Assembly: GCA_037176725.1 (NCBI GenBank)
Contig: JAZBRS010000014.1
Coordinates: forward strand, 78,598,501-78,662,500
From: Posidonia oceanica
Lineage: Eukaryota; Streptophyta; Magnoliopsida; Alismatales; Posidoniaceae
Length of the DNA stretch: 64,000 nucleotides
Direction of reading: 5' to 3'
Shown here: one piece after another, positions 34,597 to 46,347 of the stretch
Layout of the letters: each line of letters begins with the position of its first letter
Position numbering within the stretch: the first letter of the stretch is position 1
Translations under genes and position numbers: made by a program
The notes under the pieces: model-generated
The model's database searches: none
Seen by the model: only the letters and a program-made list of their open reading frames with translations
Told to the model about the DNA's origin: nothing

Positions 34597-37500
34597 TGTT
34601 GACACCCTATTTTGACAGGCTGAATCATTTGGAGCCTTCCGGTGGCTGCTGGACCCGAATCTAGACCCAAATCCACACCTCCCTCTCCTTCTTCCCCCTC
34701 AAAGCAAACCCAAACTCAACCTAGGATTACCCCCCTTTCCCGAATCTGAAAACTAACCAAAATTCATAGGAAAACTCACCCCTGATGACTTAGCAAACCC
34801 ACCAAAAAGCCTGCAAAATCTCAAACCAGACCCCTCCCAAAAATCCTAGGAAACTTAGGCAAAAATACCCTTTTTCTACACCTCAAAACCCCTCCAGAAC
34901 TTCCTCAAAACCAAACCACAACTGTGGGACAAAAACTAGAAACCCTAGACCCCGCACCCGCCAAGTTTCACCCCTTTCCGAGACTCCTAAGCCTTCCTTT
35001 TGCTTGAATTATCGTTTTCTCTCTCCGGGATTATCGTTTTCTCTCTCCTCTCTCTCTCCTGATTATCGTCTCTCTTTTCATCCCCTTCTTGCCCTTTTTC
35101 GGGCTTGGCTGTGGGCCCCCTTTGTACTCCTATCCCTTCTCTATCTTATTCCTATTTTTATTTTATTTTTAACATTTTCCCTGAATTTTAAAAATCTTTT
35201 CCCTCAAACCTATCTCTTTCCCCTTTTATTCTCTTTTTTTCCTTTTCTTCTTCTTTTTCTTTTTCTTCTTCTTTCTTTTGCAAAAATCTATGAAAATCCT
35301 TAAAAATCTGTAAAACCCCAAAACATAAAAGAAACAAATCAGAACTCCAAGAAAAGCAACTAAAAAAACATTAAACAAGTAATTAAAAACTCAAACTTAA
35401 TTAAATCAAGCTAAAAAGAAAACCAAGCATGCAAACAAAAAAATGCAAAAAAAACTAAAAGAAAATACTGTAAAATCAAGTAAAAAACTGAAATAAAGTC
35501 AGAACCTACCAAAAATAAAAACCCCACTAAAAGAATTAAAAAACAAACCCTAAAGAGAGGAATTAAAAATCAAACACTAAAACAAGTAATTAAAGGAGGC
35601 AAAAGACTTAACCTAATAAACATAAGGAAAAAACAACACAAAACTTAATTAAAAAAGAAAAAGAAAATACAGTTGAAAGACTTAAAAACACTTGATCAAA
35701 CCAGAAAAATCCAACTAAAAAACATCAAGAAAAATTAACAAATAAAAATCAAAAACATAGTTCAAAAGACTTAAGGAAGGAAAACATAAAAGACTAGAAC
35801 TAAAAAGCCCAAAACCCTTTCTAATTAATATGAAAATAAATCCTAAAAATCCTAATTAACATCCTAAAATAATTAACAAGGAAACACAATTTTAAAAACA
35901 ATTTAAAAAGATTTAACCAACACTTAATCAAGTGGAAAATGAATTAACAACAAAGGAAAGCCCTAGAACCATAATCAAGCCTAAAACACACTAATTAACC
36001 TAAAAACAGTCATTAAAAAATCCAATTAAACACCTAACCTACAACCCAATTCATCTAATATTTTTTTTTATTTTTATCTTATTTTTTCCTATTTTATTTT
36101 TCTCCTTCTTTCCCTCTTTCTTTCTTTCTTCCTCTTATCTTTTCTTTTCTTCCTTACTGGGCTCATCAGCCCGTTACCCTGTTTTTTTTCTTTTTTTTTT
36201 TTTTTTCAAACGCCAGCCCAGCCCACAGCTACAGCACCTTCTTCCTCCTTCCTCTCCCGCGTGCCAGCTGCTACAGTGTCCGCCGGCCTGCAGCTCTGCC
36301 TGGCCTGCCACCTCCTGCTCGAGCCGGACTGGCACGCCGAATCCCGTCCGTGCTCCTGCCATCGCCTCTCCGCGGCATTCAATGGCCTCAGACCTGCAAA
36401 GCCAAGAGAGGAATGGTCAGAATTCAGGGCAGGAAAGTCGGCAGAAATCAGAGCCTGAAACGGGAGGAGAAGAGAGGAGAAAAGAGGAGAGAGTTCACCC
36501 GGGAGAGGGACGGAGCTTTCGAGCGCAATCCCCAGCAAGAGAGAGAGCCGTTCTTCCTCAGAGATCCACCAAAAAACACCAGACTTCGGCCTCTTCCTTC
36601 AGCTGCGAACCAACACCCAAAACACCCCGAGAATCCTTCAGGATTCACCCCCCAATCTCACCCAAGCCTCCTGCAACTCCTCCCTTCCTTCCCCCGTCGA
36701 AAACAACCCACATTTCACCTGAATCCATCAGAAATCCAACCGGAATCCAACACCGACCCATTCTGAAATTACCCGCACCACAGACCACTGACTTTCCCCA
36801 AACTTTGCCCCATTACTCGCCAGAACACTAGCTTCCAGAAGCACCCTACCTTCAGCCCTCTCCCCCACCACAGGCCAAACCTTCCACCACAAACACCATG
36901 CTCCGGTTCTGTCCAGAACTCACTCCACCGGCAAACTCCACCCACAGTCTCCAGAATCGCTGTTCGACCCTTCAGACCCACTCCCTGAACCCCCAGCAAG
37001 CCACCGGTGCCCTCCATTCGGTCCCGAGACCAAAGAACATCCCCACCCGTCTACTGCGACTTCCAGTGCACCCACTGGAGCCGAACCCTTCTCCGGGCTG
37101 CAGAACTCCACTCCGAGCGTCCAGGAAGAACCGGAGGACTCCATGGAGCAGATCTGGGCGATCGCGAGCCGCTGACGACGCCCGCACGCACCGGACGACG
37201 ATCGCCGGCATCTGCAGAATCCACCGAGGTCGGGGGGGACGTTCTAGACACAGCCGCAGGTATCTCTCACCCTCCCCCGCTTTCTCTCCTCCTCCTGCTG
37301 CTTTTCCGCCGGTCAGAGGCCGATTCCGAGCTCTCTAGTGCCGCCTGCGACTCGCCGGCCAGATCTTCTTCTCCAGCGCCGGTCGCTTGCCTCCCGGGCG
37401 CTCCAGCCGCTGGAACGCCGCTCCGACGCCTCCCAGAGCTCCGCACGGTCGCCGGCTACGCCCTCCGCCGGTCTACGCTTCCTCAGCCTCCCCTGTCGGC

Positions 37501-38657
37501 GGCCACGAGCGCTGCAACCTCTGTTGCTACAGTGTTCGTCGCCGTCGACGAAACACTATGCATTTATTTTTCGTTTATATGGTTTTTAAGTGAATATTGC
37601 ATGTTTTAGTTTAAGTTTTATTATTATTGCGTTCCAGTCCTTCTGCCATTTATTTTGCTTAGTTTTTAATTAAATACCATGCTAAATTGCACATTTCATC
37701 CCTGTTTTTTCAGTATTTGCATTTAGATCCAGTTAATGTGCGTTTTAGTTATAAAATTTTATGTTTTGATCCCTCTGCTTTCCATTATTGCATGTCAATC
37801 CTGTCCTAAATCAGTTCATTTATATGCATTATTTTTACCATATCACATAGCATTCCATGTCCCTGTGTTTTACTGATTTTCCATTTAAGTCTCATGCACT
37901 GTAGAAACCTAGGTTTTATTTTCTCATTTTGCATACTGCATTGCATGTTTTACCTTCTGGCTTTGCATTTTTGCATGTAGGTCCATTTTAAATGGACAGT
38001 AACCCTTTTGCATGCATATTAGCTTACTACATTGCATTTTTACCCCTGATTTTTTCCAAATATTGCATTTCAGTCCTGTTCCTTGATTCCAGAGCATGTT
38101 TTCCATATAAAAATTGCATATTTGACCCCTGCATGGTTTAAAAAACACACATAGACCCTTGCATCTCTTTAAAACCATATAAAAAGACTGTTTTGCCCCT
38201 AAGTTGCATTTTAACTCCTATGCTTGCAAAAATTGCATGTAGGCCCTCCACTTGCATTCCCGGACTGCCCAGAACCCCCGTTTTCTGGAAAATTTGCATT
38301 TTAGCCCCTTCTTTCTTCAAAAATGCTTTTGAACTCCTGTTCTTTCCAAATTGCTTTTCCTTATCTTTTCTTGCCTTTTGCATGCATTCTGCATTCATCT
38401 AGTCTTGCATTTCAGCATCCCCCTTGCATACACTAGGCACTTTTAACTCTCCTTCACTTGGGAGGACCTTCAGCACACCCCTAGGGCCTCCTGAACACCT
38501 AGATCTGTTCTTCTCCCCTATCCTGGCCCTTCTGCTCCGAAGCTGCGATATCTTTCAATCCGACCGTTGGATCTCCTCAAGTAAGCTGCCCAGGCGACCG
38601 CAGCGAAGTGCTCTTCAGCGTGGACTAAGCAGATCTCCGATCAGACTCCCGGATCTC

Positions 38658-38666
38658 CAGGTATGT
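38658..38666 (+). promoter_or_regulatory. Candidate 5' splice site in element C 5' LTR
   Basis: CAG|GTATGT, intron start 38661, duplicated in the 3' LTR at 59730. LTR1 has the weaker CCG|GTATAT at 274. Paired with the acceptor at 41595 the intron would be 2935 nt. Confidence 0.42.
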
Positions 38667-38702
38667 CCTCCTGAACCCCTGCACTGCATTCATTTGCAAG
38701 CC

Positions 38703-39720
38703 ATTTGCTCCGTTTTGCGTGCTTTCAAGTTTTCTCGCTCCGTTTTGCGTGCAGACGTGATTTCTCGCTCCGTTTTGCGTGCCGCTTCTTTGTCTTGCTC
38801 CGTTTTGTGTGCCCTTTAGTTTTCTCGCCTTGTTTTGCGTGTAGTCTTGTTTTCTTGCACCATTTTGCGTGCCCTTTAGTTTTTTTCGCCTCGTTTTGCG
38901 TGCAGTCTTGTTTTCTCGCACCGTTTTGCGTGCCGCTTCTTTGTCTTGCACCGTTTTGCGTGCCCTTTAGTTTTCTCACCTCGTTTTGCGTGTAGTCTTG
39001 TTTTCTCGCACCGTTTTGCATGCCGCTTCTTTGTCTTGCACCGTTTTGTGTGCCCTTTAGTTTTCTCGCTCCGTTTTGCGTGCCCTTTTGTTTTCTCGCC
39101 TCGTTTTGCGTGTAGTCTTGTTTTCTTGCACCGTTTTGCGTGCCCTTTAGTTTTTTTCGCCTCGTTTTGCATGCAGTCTTGTTTTCTCGCACCGTTTCGC
39201 GTGCTGCTTCTTTGTCTTGCACCGTTTTGCATGCCCTTTAGTTTCCTCGCTTCGTTTTGCGTGCTTTCAAGTTTTCTCGCTTCGTTTTGCGTGCCGCTTC
39301 TTTGTCTTGCACCGTTTTGCGTGCCCTTTTGTTTTCTCGCTCCGTTTTGCGTGCTTTCTTGTTTTCTTGCACCGTTTTGCATGCCGCTTCTTTGTCTTGC
39401 ACCGTTTTGCGTGCCCTTTAGTTTCCTCACTCCGTTTTGCGTGCTTTCAAGTTTTCTCGCTCCGTTTTGCATGCCGCTTCTTTGCCTTACACCGTTTTGC
39501 GTGCCCTTTAGTTTGCTCGCCTCGTTTTGCGTGCAGTCTCGTTTTCTTGCACCGTTTTGCGTGCCCTTTCGTTTTCTCGCCTCGTCTTGCGTGCCCTTGT
39601 TTTTCTTGCCCGTTTTTGCACCCTTCTTTCGTTTTCCGCGCCGTTTTGCGTTCTTGTTCCGTTCCTTACATCATTTGCATGTCAACCTTGTTTTCGCATC
39701 TTTTCGCATTCTTGTTTCGT
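38703..39720 (+). repeat. LTR minisatellite array of element C, 5' copy
   Basis: About 30-bp units, CCGTTTTGCGTGCC with spacers CTTTAGTTTTCTCGCT, GCTTCTTTGTCTTGCA, TTCAAGTTTTCTCGCT and AGTCTTGTTTTCTTGCA. Same family as LTR1. Its 3' LTR partner is at 59770-60790 and differs by small gains and losses of units. Confidence 0.9.
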
Positions 39721-40017
39721 TCCTCGCACTGTTTTACGCTGTTTCCTCTTGCATGTCGCTTGCATTGCCTGTTTTCCCCGCTGTTTTGTTTTATCGCCCG
39801 CATTTGCATATAGGGCGATGATGCTTACTGTCCGGAGTTCTCACGAGCCAGGTTCCGCCCGGTTCAGAACACAGACAGCGTTGCTGAGCGCTTAGATTGC
39901 ACGTTTACTCTCTTGCATTGTCTTTCATCACTTAGAGCACACCTTTGAGCATTTAGACAGGCATTCATTGGCACTTAGGCATTCGAAGTCTGCATTTCCC
40001 TGCATATGCGAGCGTAA

Positions 40018-40075
40018 GCCTAGAAAGACCGATTCTCGGGCGTGTCGGGGGTGCCTAACACCTTCCCCGCGCATA
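40018..40075 (+). other. Near-invariant LTR block with two hairpins
   Basis: The block AGAAAGACCGATTCTCGGGC, then GTGTCGGGGGTGCCTAACAC and CTTCCCC, recurs in every LTR here (LTR1 about 1890-1940, A minus 11410-11350, B 26795-26845, C 3' copy 61085-61142) with only one or two changes even in the decayed A. It can form CCGA-TTC-TCGG and GGTG-CCTAA-CACC hairpins. The position, downstream of the candidate donor and before the LTR end, suggests a transcribed R/U5 RNA element; its role is inferred. Confidence 0.55.
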
Positions 40076-40264
40076 ACAGGAGTCCTTACCCTCTCTTGGC
40101 CCGCAATGACCATATTGCCCTTGTCCTAGGCACGAGTCACATCATTTGCATTCATTTGCATCTCATTTCTTTTGCATTGCCCTGCATTGCATCTTTTGCT
40201 TGGTTTTGCGTGATTATTCACGCATTTCCCCGATTTTCCTCGTCTTCCGATTTAATAGACTTGG

Positions 40265-40275
40265 TGGCGACTCCG
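40265..40275 (+). promoter_or_regulatory. PBS-like 11-mer inside the LTR
   Basis: TGGCGACTCCG is identical to the first 11 bases of the real primer site 176 bp downstream. It is also present at 2133-2143 (LTR1), 27038-27048 (B) and 61332-61342 (C 3' LTR), and with one change at 11153-11163 in A. Confidence 0.6.
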
Positions 40276-40440
40276 ATTTTGTCTTGTCTTCTTCTTTTCT
40301 TTCCCTTTTTCCCTCTTTTAAATGTTTTCGAGTTAGGTCTTCCTTCTCGGACATAGCCGCTAATAGTGAGCCTGATTCCGATCGGTGCACGCGAGCTTTG
40401 GCAACGTGCATGGACGATCCGAACACTGGGATTACTACAG

Positions 40441-40457
40441 TGGCGACTCCGCTGGGG
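40441..40457 (+). promoter_or_regulatory. Primer-binding site of element C
   Basis: TGGCGACTCCGCTGGGG starts one base after the 5' LTR. Binding site for the tRNA that primes minus-strand DNA synthesis; tRNA-Arg by analogy with Ogre/Tat. Confidence 0.85.
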
Positions 40458-41775
40458 ATACTAGACTTCGGCTTTCGCTTTCGCTTTCGCTCGCTTGGGA
40501 TTTGCTTTCTTTGTTTGCCTTTGTGTTTCCTTTGTCTGTTTTGCTCGTTTTCCTGTGCAAACTCCTAGCAAGTCGCCTCGTGGTTACTTCGCTTAGGTTT
40601 TGCACCCACTTTCGGCTGCTTTCGCCTTAGTTTTGCTGTGCCTTGCTCTGCTTTGTCTAACTTGCTTGTTTGCTTGCCTTCTTCCTTCCCCCTGTCCTTG
40701 TTTGCTTTGCTGCCTACCCGTCTCTACTTTATTTTCCTTGCCTGCTTATTATCGCTTTATTTCCCGCATAACACATGTCTACATACTTGTTTGGCAATAA
40801 TACATGCTTTTTGAATGATGAATGCTTCCTTTTACACACCTGCTATGTCACTACGCACGCACATACCTTGCATACATGCCTTTTGACTTGACGAATGTTT
40901 TTTCTTCACCATTATGCTCACAAACACTTGCACATGCCATGCACATGCCTTTTGTTGTGTTGTATGATTGTTTGCTTGCCATGCTTGACTGATTTTCTTC
41001 CCTTTCGCACTTGCCATGCTTAGGATAGTAGAAACTTGTCTGCTCTCCCCATGGTTAACTAAAAAACCGCAAGTAAAAAGAACTCCTAGGAGCAACTAGA
41101 GACTACAAACAATCCTTTACTCCCTTTGGTTAATAAAATGTGTAAGATAAAAAACTCTAATCATTTTGCATAAGCATCATATAGGGCATGCATTCTTCTC
41201 CTCTGAGTCCACCTACTAGTCTGCGAAGGACGGTTCCAGCTTCTCACCCCGATGCTTTGGCATGGTGTGAGTCAGTCGGTCTGTCCCCCCTTGTCCGGGG
41301 TCGTGTCGGTGTTAGTGGAAGGTACCACCCACGCTTTGGCGGGGTAGAGGCCACCAACGCACCACCCTGTCATTACCTGAGCTTTGGGCCGGGAGTTAGA
41401 CAGAGAGCCTACTTTTCTGACTCGAGTCGGTGACCCGTACACTTGTGGATATCCGGAGTAGACTACCTATCAGGAAACACTAGATTGGTGAGAGAGGGAG
41501 CATGCTAGAAAGCATACATGTCATCCATGCCATAACTTAGTGCATTTTGCATCTCTTTTTTTTCTAACCCTAGTTTTCTGTTGTGTCTTTAACAGAGTTC
41601 AGTAAGCGATCTCCTTAGCTGGAGCTCGGGTCTCTCCTTTGCCGACATCTCTGCTGAGACACTTGCGCTCGACCATCCTTTTTCTGAGCTACTCGTCTTT
41701 GCGAGCATAGCTCCTCGTAGAGCCCGTCCCCTTTTCCCTCGTCGCAGCCCCGTTTTGACTCGCTCTCGGTCAGCA
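40458..41775 (+). other. Element C 5' leader with candidate 3' splice site
   Basis: Non-coding; the conserved block GGCATGGTGTGAGTCAGTCG lies at about 41260. A pyrimidine-rich stretch leads to TTTAACAG|AGTTCAG with the candidate acceptor after 41595. The distance from primer site to gag ATG (about 1.3 kb) equals that in B. Confidence 0.7.
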
Positions 41776-44314
41776 ATGGCCCAGCGCACCGTCGAGACCC
41801 CCCTCACCCTTGCCTCGGAGGTGGTTCCCACTCCGGCCCCTCTGGCTCCCATTTCTAACCCCTCTGTGCCCTCTGTGACGCCAGGCTTTTCCCCTCTGTC
41901 GTCTGGGGCACCCCAGTTTGCTGTGGGACAGTGGCAGACGCTCGCTCCTCCTGATCCAGTCGCCGAGTCCATCTTGATGGCCACTTCACGTGTTCTGGAG
42001 GCACCACTGACCCCACCTTCTCAGGGTTTTGTCACTTTTGACCCCCCCTTCTGCAGCGGCGACTCTCGCCCTAGGATTCCAGTCTGTCGGACAGTCCGGA
42101 TCTCTTGGTTCTGGTTCCTCGCCGGCACTGCAATTCAATGTTCCCACTGACGGGACACCTGAAGAGCAGTACCAGCAACTGATGGACACTATCCAGCGGC
42201 TGCAGGGTATAGCTCCATCAGTCCGCCCTCCTTCCCCTCCTATTGTTCCTGAGGTTCCTGTGCGGCCTGCTCTCGCACATCTTGCATTGCACTCTGCACT
42301 TCCGCCTAGACCATCGTCCCAACTGCTCACGGTTCCGACGATGGGGGCACGTATTCCGCCTCTTGCATCTGCACCACACCTCACACAGCATGCACCTCCG
42401 CCACCTGGTGGCCAGTCGTTCGGACTGGTGGGAGCACAGTATCTCACAGGCCCGTCCCCCGGCATCGCCCTGGTGCGGCCGCTGATGCTCCAGCATCCTG
42501 CACCCACCGCACTGCATACCATCTATCCTTCCCCTTTGCATCAGGCTCAGACTTCCACATGCATCCCTCCTTGCACTCCACCACAGCATGGGTATGTCGG
42601 CCATCACCTTGCGTCACCAGGCAACGTGATGGTAGATCCGGACGAGCACCTCGGTGCGACCCAATCGGCATACGTTGTCCCTGCCCCCGCTGCCCCATCT
42701 CCTGTAGCAGCTACTCCAGACCCCATCAACAACAGGATGGACGTTCTGGAGAAGGCACTGCGTCTAGTGCAGGGCACGGACCACCAGACCTACCAGTTCC
42801 GAGACCTCTGCTGTTTCCCAGAGGCGGTACTCCCCCCGAAGTTCAAAATACCGGACTTCGAGAAGTATGATGGTAGGGGCTGCCCCATAGCCCATCTGAA
42901 GGCGTACTGTGGTGATCTCGCCCAACTCCAGGCGGACGAGAGGTTGCTGATCCGCCTGTTCCAAAAGCGTTTGTCTGGTCCGGCCCTCAAGTGGTTCACC
43001 TCGCTTGATATGGCTACGATCAAGACTTGGAACGACCTAAGCCAGGCGTTCTTGGAGCAATACTCCTTCAACCTCGATCTGGTCCCAAAGCGCGCGGACT
43101 TGATCGCAACCAAGCAGAATCCGGGAGAGCCATTCGGAGAGTACGTCGGCCGCTGGCGTGCCCTTGCCTCGCAAGTTCGAGATAGGCCCTCCGACGAGGA
43201 GTCTATCGAGATCATCATAAAAGGGGCACAGTCGTCCACCGGAGCTTTGCTTAGCATCCAACCCGTCACAACCTTCACTGCTTTGATCCGAGCTGGCACT
43301 CGCGTAGAGAGTTCGTTGCGGAGTGGCAACTTCCCCGCACTCTCTGTGCTTGCCAAGCAGGCCCCCGCCAGCAACAACGGTAGTAGCAGCAGCGCCATCA
43401 ACAACAGCAGCCACAACAACAATCGTCCCAAGAGGAAGGATCCGCCGAAGCCCGTTGTTGCGTACGTCGACTCCCCTGCTGCGCCCGTCCGTCTGGCGTC
43501 CCGGCCTGCCCCTCCTCAGATCTATTACGCACCTGCACCTAGGGCACACCCCACACCACAGATCACTACCACCGCTCGACCGGTCTATCCTGCCGCACCG
43601 GTTCAGCAAGGACAATTCCAGAGGCCGAGACGGCCACCCATGGAGAAGCGGAAGTTCGCCCCACTGGTGGAACCGCTCACTGCTGTCCTCCCGAAGGTTG
43701 CATCGCTCCTGAGATTTTCGAAGGTTCGCCCGCCACCAAACCCACTACCGCATTGGTTTAAGGCGAACCTTTTCTGCGACTTTCATCAAAGCGTCGGGCA
43801 TTCGACTGATAGTTGTTTCACTCTCCGGAATGCTATCCAGGACTTGATCGAATCGGGAATGATTGTGATCGACACGCACGAGGCATCCACTTCTGCACCA
43901 TCTCATGCACCTGCATCAGCATCTACCCCAGCTAATGTTGTCCGTCGACCCCTGCCGGAGCACTCCTATTCGGGAGGCGCAGGGACCTCAGGAATTCACT
44001 CCTTGTTTCCTTCTAGGTCTCTCACATCTGTGGTAGATCCTTCCGAGCTTATCCATGATGTTTCTACTCCTTTTCCAGTCTCTCTCTATCTTGCAGCTAT
44101 CGCCGGTTCTAAGTCGGGCGTTCACATGATCCGACCGCGTGCCAGGCTGGAGCGTTCTCCTGCATCAGCCGCCATGCTTACCCGGGCCCAAGCCCCAATA
44201 CATCTCCTAGCCAGACCTCAGCCAGAGTTTCCCCTACACCTACTAGCAAAACCTCAGTCCCCACCTAGCTTGCCTTCCCAACTACCCTCCTATCCATGCC
44301 CCCTCAGCCTGTAG
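41776..44314 (+). pseudogene. Element C gag, two-frame because of a C7 insertion
   Basis: ATG 41776 (GTCAGCAATGGCCCAGCGCA) opens gag. At 42042-42048 a run of seven C replaces the GACACCCCTTC of B, adding one base; the reading frame continues in the frame open at 42029-44314. The capsid-like gag domain lies at about 42855-43260 (KYDGRGCPIAHLKAYCGD, RLFQKRLSGPALKWFTSL, FGEYVGRWRALASQVRDRP), an Asn/Ser run at 43370-43430, a zinc-knuckle-like C-x2-H-x4-H-x4-C at 43775-43816, then a Pro/Ser-rich tail. A net 13-bp deletion against B near 44305 shifts the frame and gives the stop at 44312-44314. A programmed shift at C7 is possible but B and A do not have it, so damage is more likely. Confidence 0.85.
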
Positions 44315-46347
44315 CCCCTCTCGTGCTCGCCGCACGCGCTCCCGTGGTTATTAACCTAACCCGGGATACCCATCGCGTACCTTACAGCTACGCCACAGAA
44401 ATGTGTGCGGAAGTGACGCGATCGGGGAGGGTCTACAGACCTCCAGCGCCAGTAACCAGACCTAGCCACCCAGAACCTGCAATACCATTGCCTTTAGTCC
44501 AGCCTACAGTCCCACTACCTTCAGGCCAGCCTCTTGAATCCACCATAGCTGAACCTGTCCCTACAACTGCACCACCTGCTACCAAGAAATGCCAGCCTAA
44601 AGCCGATATCACTTCCCAGCTCAAAAAAGTTAAAGCCGACATATCCATCTGGGACCTAATACACACTTCGGCCGAGCACCGCGAGGCTTTCCTTCGCGTG
44701 TTCCAAGCTGCCCGTGTGTCCCAAGCCATAGAACCTGCCGCCTTGGAAAGCATGGTCGGGATGATCGCGGAGCCCCAGGTCATCACTTTCACGAGTGATG
44801 AGCTGCCTCCGGCGGGGATTAATCACAATCAACCCTTGTTCGTCACGGTACAATTCAAGAACTTTCGCATTCCCCTTGCACTGGTCGATAATGGGTCAGG
44901 CCTTAACGTCTGTCCCTTGCGAACAGCAACCAAGCTCGGATTCAAGGCCGAGGACATTACTCCAGCTGTAAAGGGAATGACAGCTTTTGATAACACTCAC
45001 CATGACGGTCTAGGGATTTTGATTATTCCTCTTACCATTGGCCCGGTCACATTCGATGTGGAATTCTACGTCGTCGACTTGGAACCTAACTTCAACTTTC
45101 TGCTTGGGCGCCCTTGGCTCCACAAGCATCAGGTTATCCCCTCGACCCTCCATCGCATGATCAAGTTCCGCCGAGGCGACGATGTTATTGTTGTCATGGC
45201 GAAGAATTTTGAGACGGAGCGGATCGAGGCAATTTCTTCTATCTCTTCGCGGACTGTCCCCTTTGATCCTGATCTCTCGAACGCCTTGTATCGCGTTAAT
45301 CGGTGCGAGCCGGTTAACTTTTTACCAGATCTTGAGCGTGTCAACTCCTTGGCCGTTCACAACAACCCCTTTCAGATGGTCGAGAACGTTTGTCACAGAT
45401 GGGGCTACGTCAAAGGGACACCGCTCGGGCGACATGGCCAAGGAATCGTCGAACCAATCATGGCGGAAGAACGAAGAGACAACGAGGGTCTAGGTTACAA
45501 CCCTCACTCCGATAAAGGCAAGCGCCCGCAAGCAAAGAATCAAAGAATAGTCATACCCCGGAGCTTGGCTAACTTCACGAGCGCAGGTACCCTGGACTCA
45601 GGTGCAGTTCAAGCCGTAGTGCAGTCAAAGCCGTGGCAAAGCCCTCCGCCACCGGAGGAGGACTGGGTCTGCGTTGAGGACTACTACTCGGACGAGGAAC
45701 AGTCGGGCACGACGGGGGCAGTTCAGACTTGTAATGGAAGCCAGCCAAGCCCAACAGCACCTCGATCAGTTTGTTCAGTCCTTCCGACCGAGGATCATGA
45801 AGCAGCAGACTTGACAGAACCCTGGGCAGATTTGGCAGTCTTTGATTCTCCTACAATCATGTCTGCAATACCAGCACCAATTCAAACACAGTCAGTCAGT
45901 TCGCATGCAACCGTTGTCGCATCAGTGCAACTACCACCTTCGCAGAAAGGTCAATCGCTGAGTTCAGTCAGTAGCACAGCTCAGCCCTTTTCAGAGGCCG
46001 CACCACAGGCAATACAGCCAGCTCAATCAGTCATGCACCCCCTTGCCGCAGACCGGCAACTTCCATGGCCAGATCCTATGGTATCGAAGGCCGAGCTCTC
46101 GTCGTCATCACCAGTCACGGAGAACCAGCTGAGCATCGCGGTCTCCCGGCCCTCGGGCCTTCAAGAGAGCACCTCTGCCCATCCTCTGACAGCAGCAGTC
46201 ACTCTGGCAGCATATCCATCTGCAATCCCTCTGACTAGACCATCTGGGTCTCCCTTGCCGGGACAGTCGCAATCAGGCGCGCCCGTGAGTCAGAAGATAC
46301 AAGTACCAGAGACAGTAATCCATCTCGCAGCCGAGCCAGTGCCTTAG
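44296..46347 (+). CDS. Element C aspartic protease, G-patch-like segment and linker (open fragment)
   Basis: This processes the gag-pol polyprotein. In order: the end of the gag tail (RAPVVINLTRDTHRVPYS), the conserved ISIWDLIHTSAEHREAFLRV segment, the protease with VDNGSGLNVCPLR (Asp codon 44887-44889, intact) and FNFLLGRPWLHKH, a basic RMIKFRRGDDVIVV tail, the G-patch-like VCHRWGYVKGTPLGRHGQGI and NEGLGYNPH (45385-45500), and a long Ser/Pro/Ala/Gln-rich linker. It ends with TAG at 46345-46347 where B has CAG; a second TAG follows at 46360-46362. It should be part of a fused gag-pol frame, so the first Met (44296) is not a real start. Confidence 0.82.
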   Translation: MPPQPVAPLVLAARAPVVINLTRDTHRVPYSYATEMCAEVTRSGRVYRPPAPVTRPSHPEPAIPLPLVQPTVPLPSGQPLESTIAEPVPTTAPPATKKCQPKADITSQLKKVKADISIWDLIHTSAEHREAFLRVFQAARVSQAIEPAALESMVGMIAEPQVITFTSDELPPAGINHNQPLFVTVQFKNFRIPLALVDNGSGLNVCPLRTATKLGFKAEDITPAVKGMTAFDNTHHDGLGILIIPLTIGPVTFDVEFYVVDLEPNFNFLLGRPWLHKHQVIPSTLHRMIKFRRGDDVIVVMAKNFETERIEAISSISSRTVPFDPDLSNALYRVNRCEPVNFLPDLERVNSLAVHNNPFQMVENVCHRWGYVKGTPLGRHGQGIVEPIMAEERRDNEGLGYNPHSDKGKRPQAKNQRIVIPRSLANFTSAGTLDSGAVQAVVQSKPWQSPPPPEEDWVCVEDYYSDEEQSGTTGAVQTCNGSQPSPTAPRSVCSVLPTEDHEAADLTEPWADLAVFDSPTIMSAIPAPIQTQSVSSHATVVASVQLPPSQKGQSLSSVSSTAQPFSEAAPQAIQPAQSVMHPLAADRQLPWPDPMVSKAELSSSSPVTENQLSIAVSRPSGLQESTSAHPLTAAVTLAAYPSAIPLTRPSGSPLPGQSQSGAPVSQKIQVPETVIHLAAEPVP

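Larger units (their letters stand above)
34597..40439 (+). mobile_element. 5' LTR of element C (5843 bp)
   Basis: TGTTGACACC to ACTACA. The order of compositional blocks is as in B: CT-rich (35030-35070 and 36090-36150), A/C-rich (35320-36050), GC-rich (36200-37500), an inverted repeat at 37531-37557, TTGCAT/AGGTCC degenerate motifs (37620-38400), donor candidate 38661, minisatellite, conserved block (40010-40075) and PBS-like motif (40265-40275). Open frames in the GC-rich part (36382-36831 and 36898-37338) are also found in the 3' LTR but differ in B and A, so they look like untranslated sequence. Confidence 0.93.

Noticed and set aside
35030..35070. CT microsatellite as a promoter element
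   Set aside because: Present in all LTRs but no TATA box or start site could be placed with confidence.
36382..37609. Open frames in the GC-rich part of C's LTR, repeated in the 3' LTR
   Set aside because: Present twice only because LTRs are duplicated; overlapping frames, no domain, not kept in B.
42042..42048. Programmed frameshift at the C7 run in C's gag
   Set aside because: B and A do not have a C7 run at this place; a one-base insertion is simpler.
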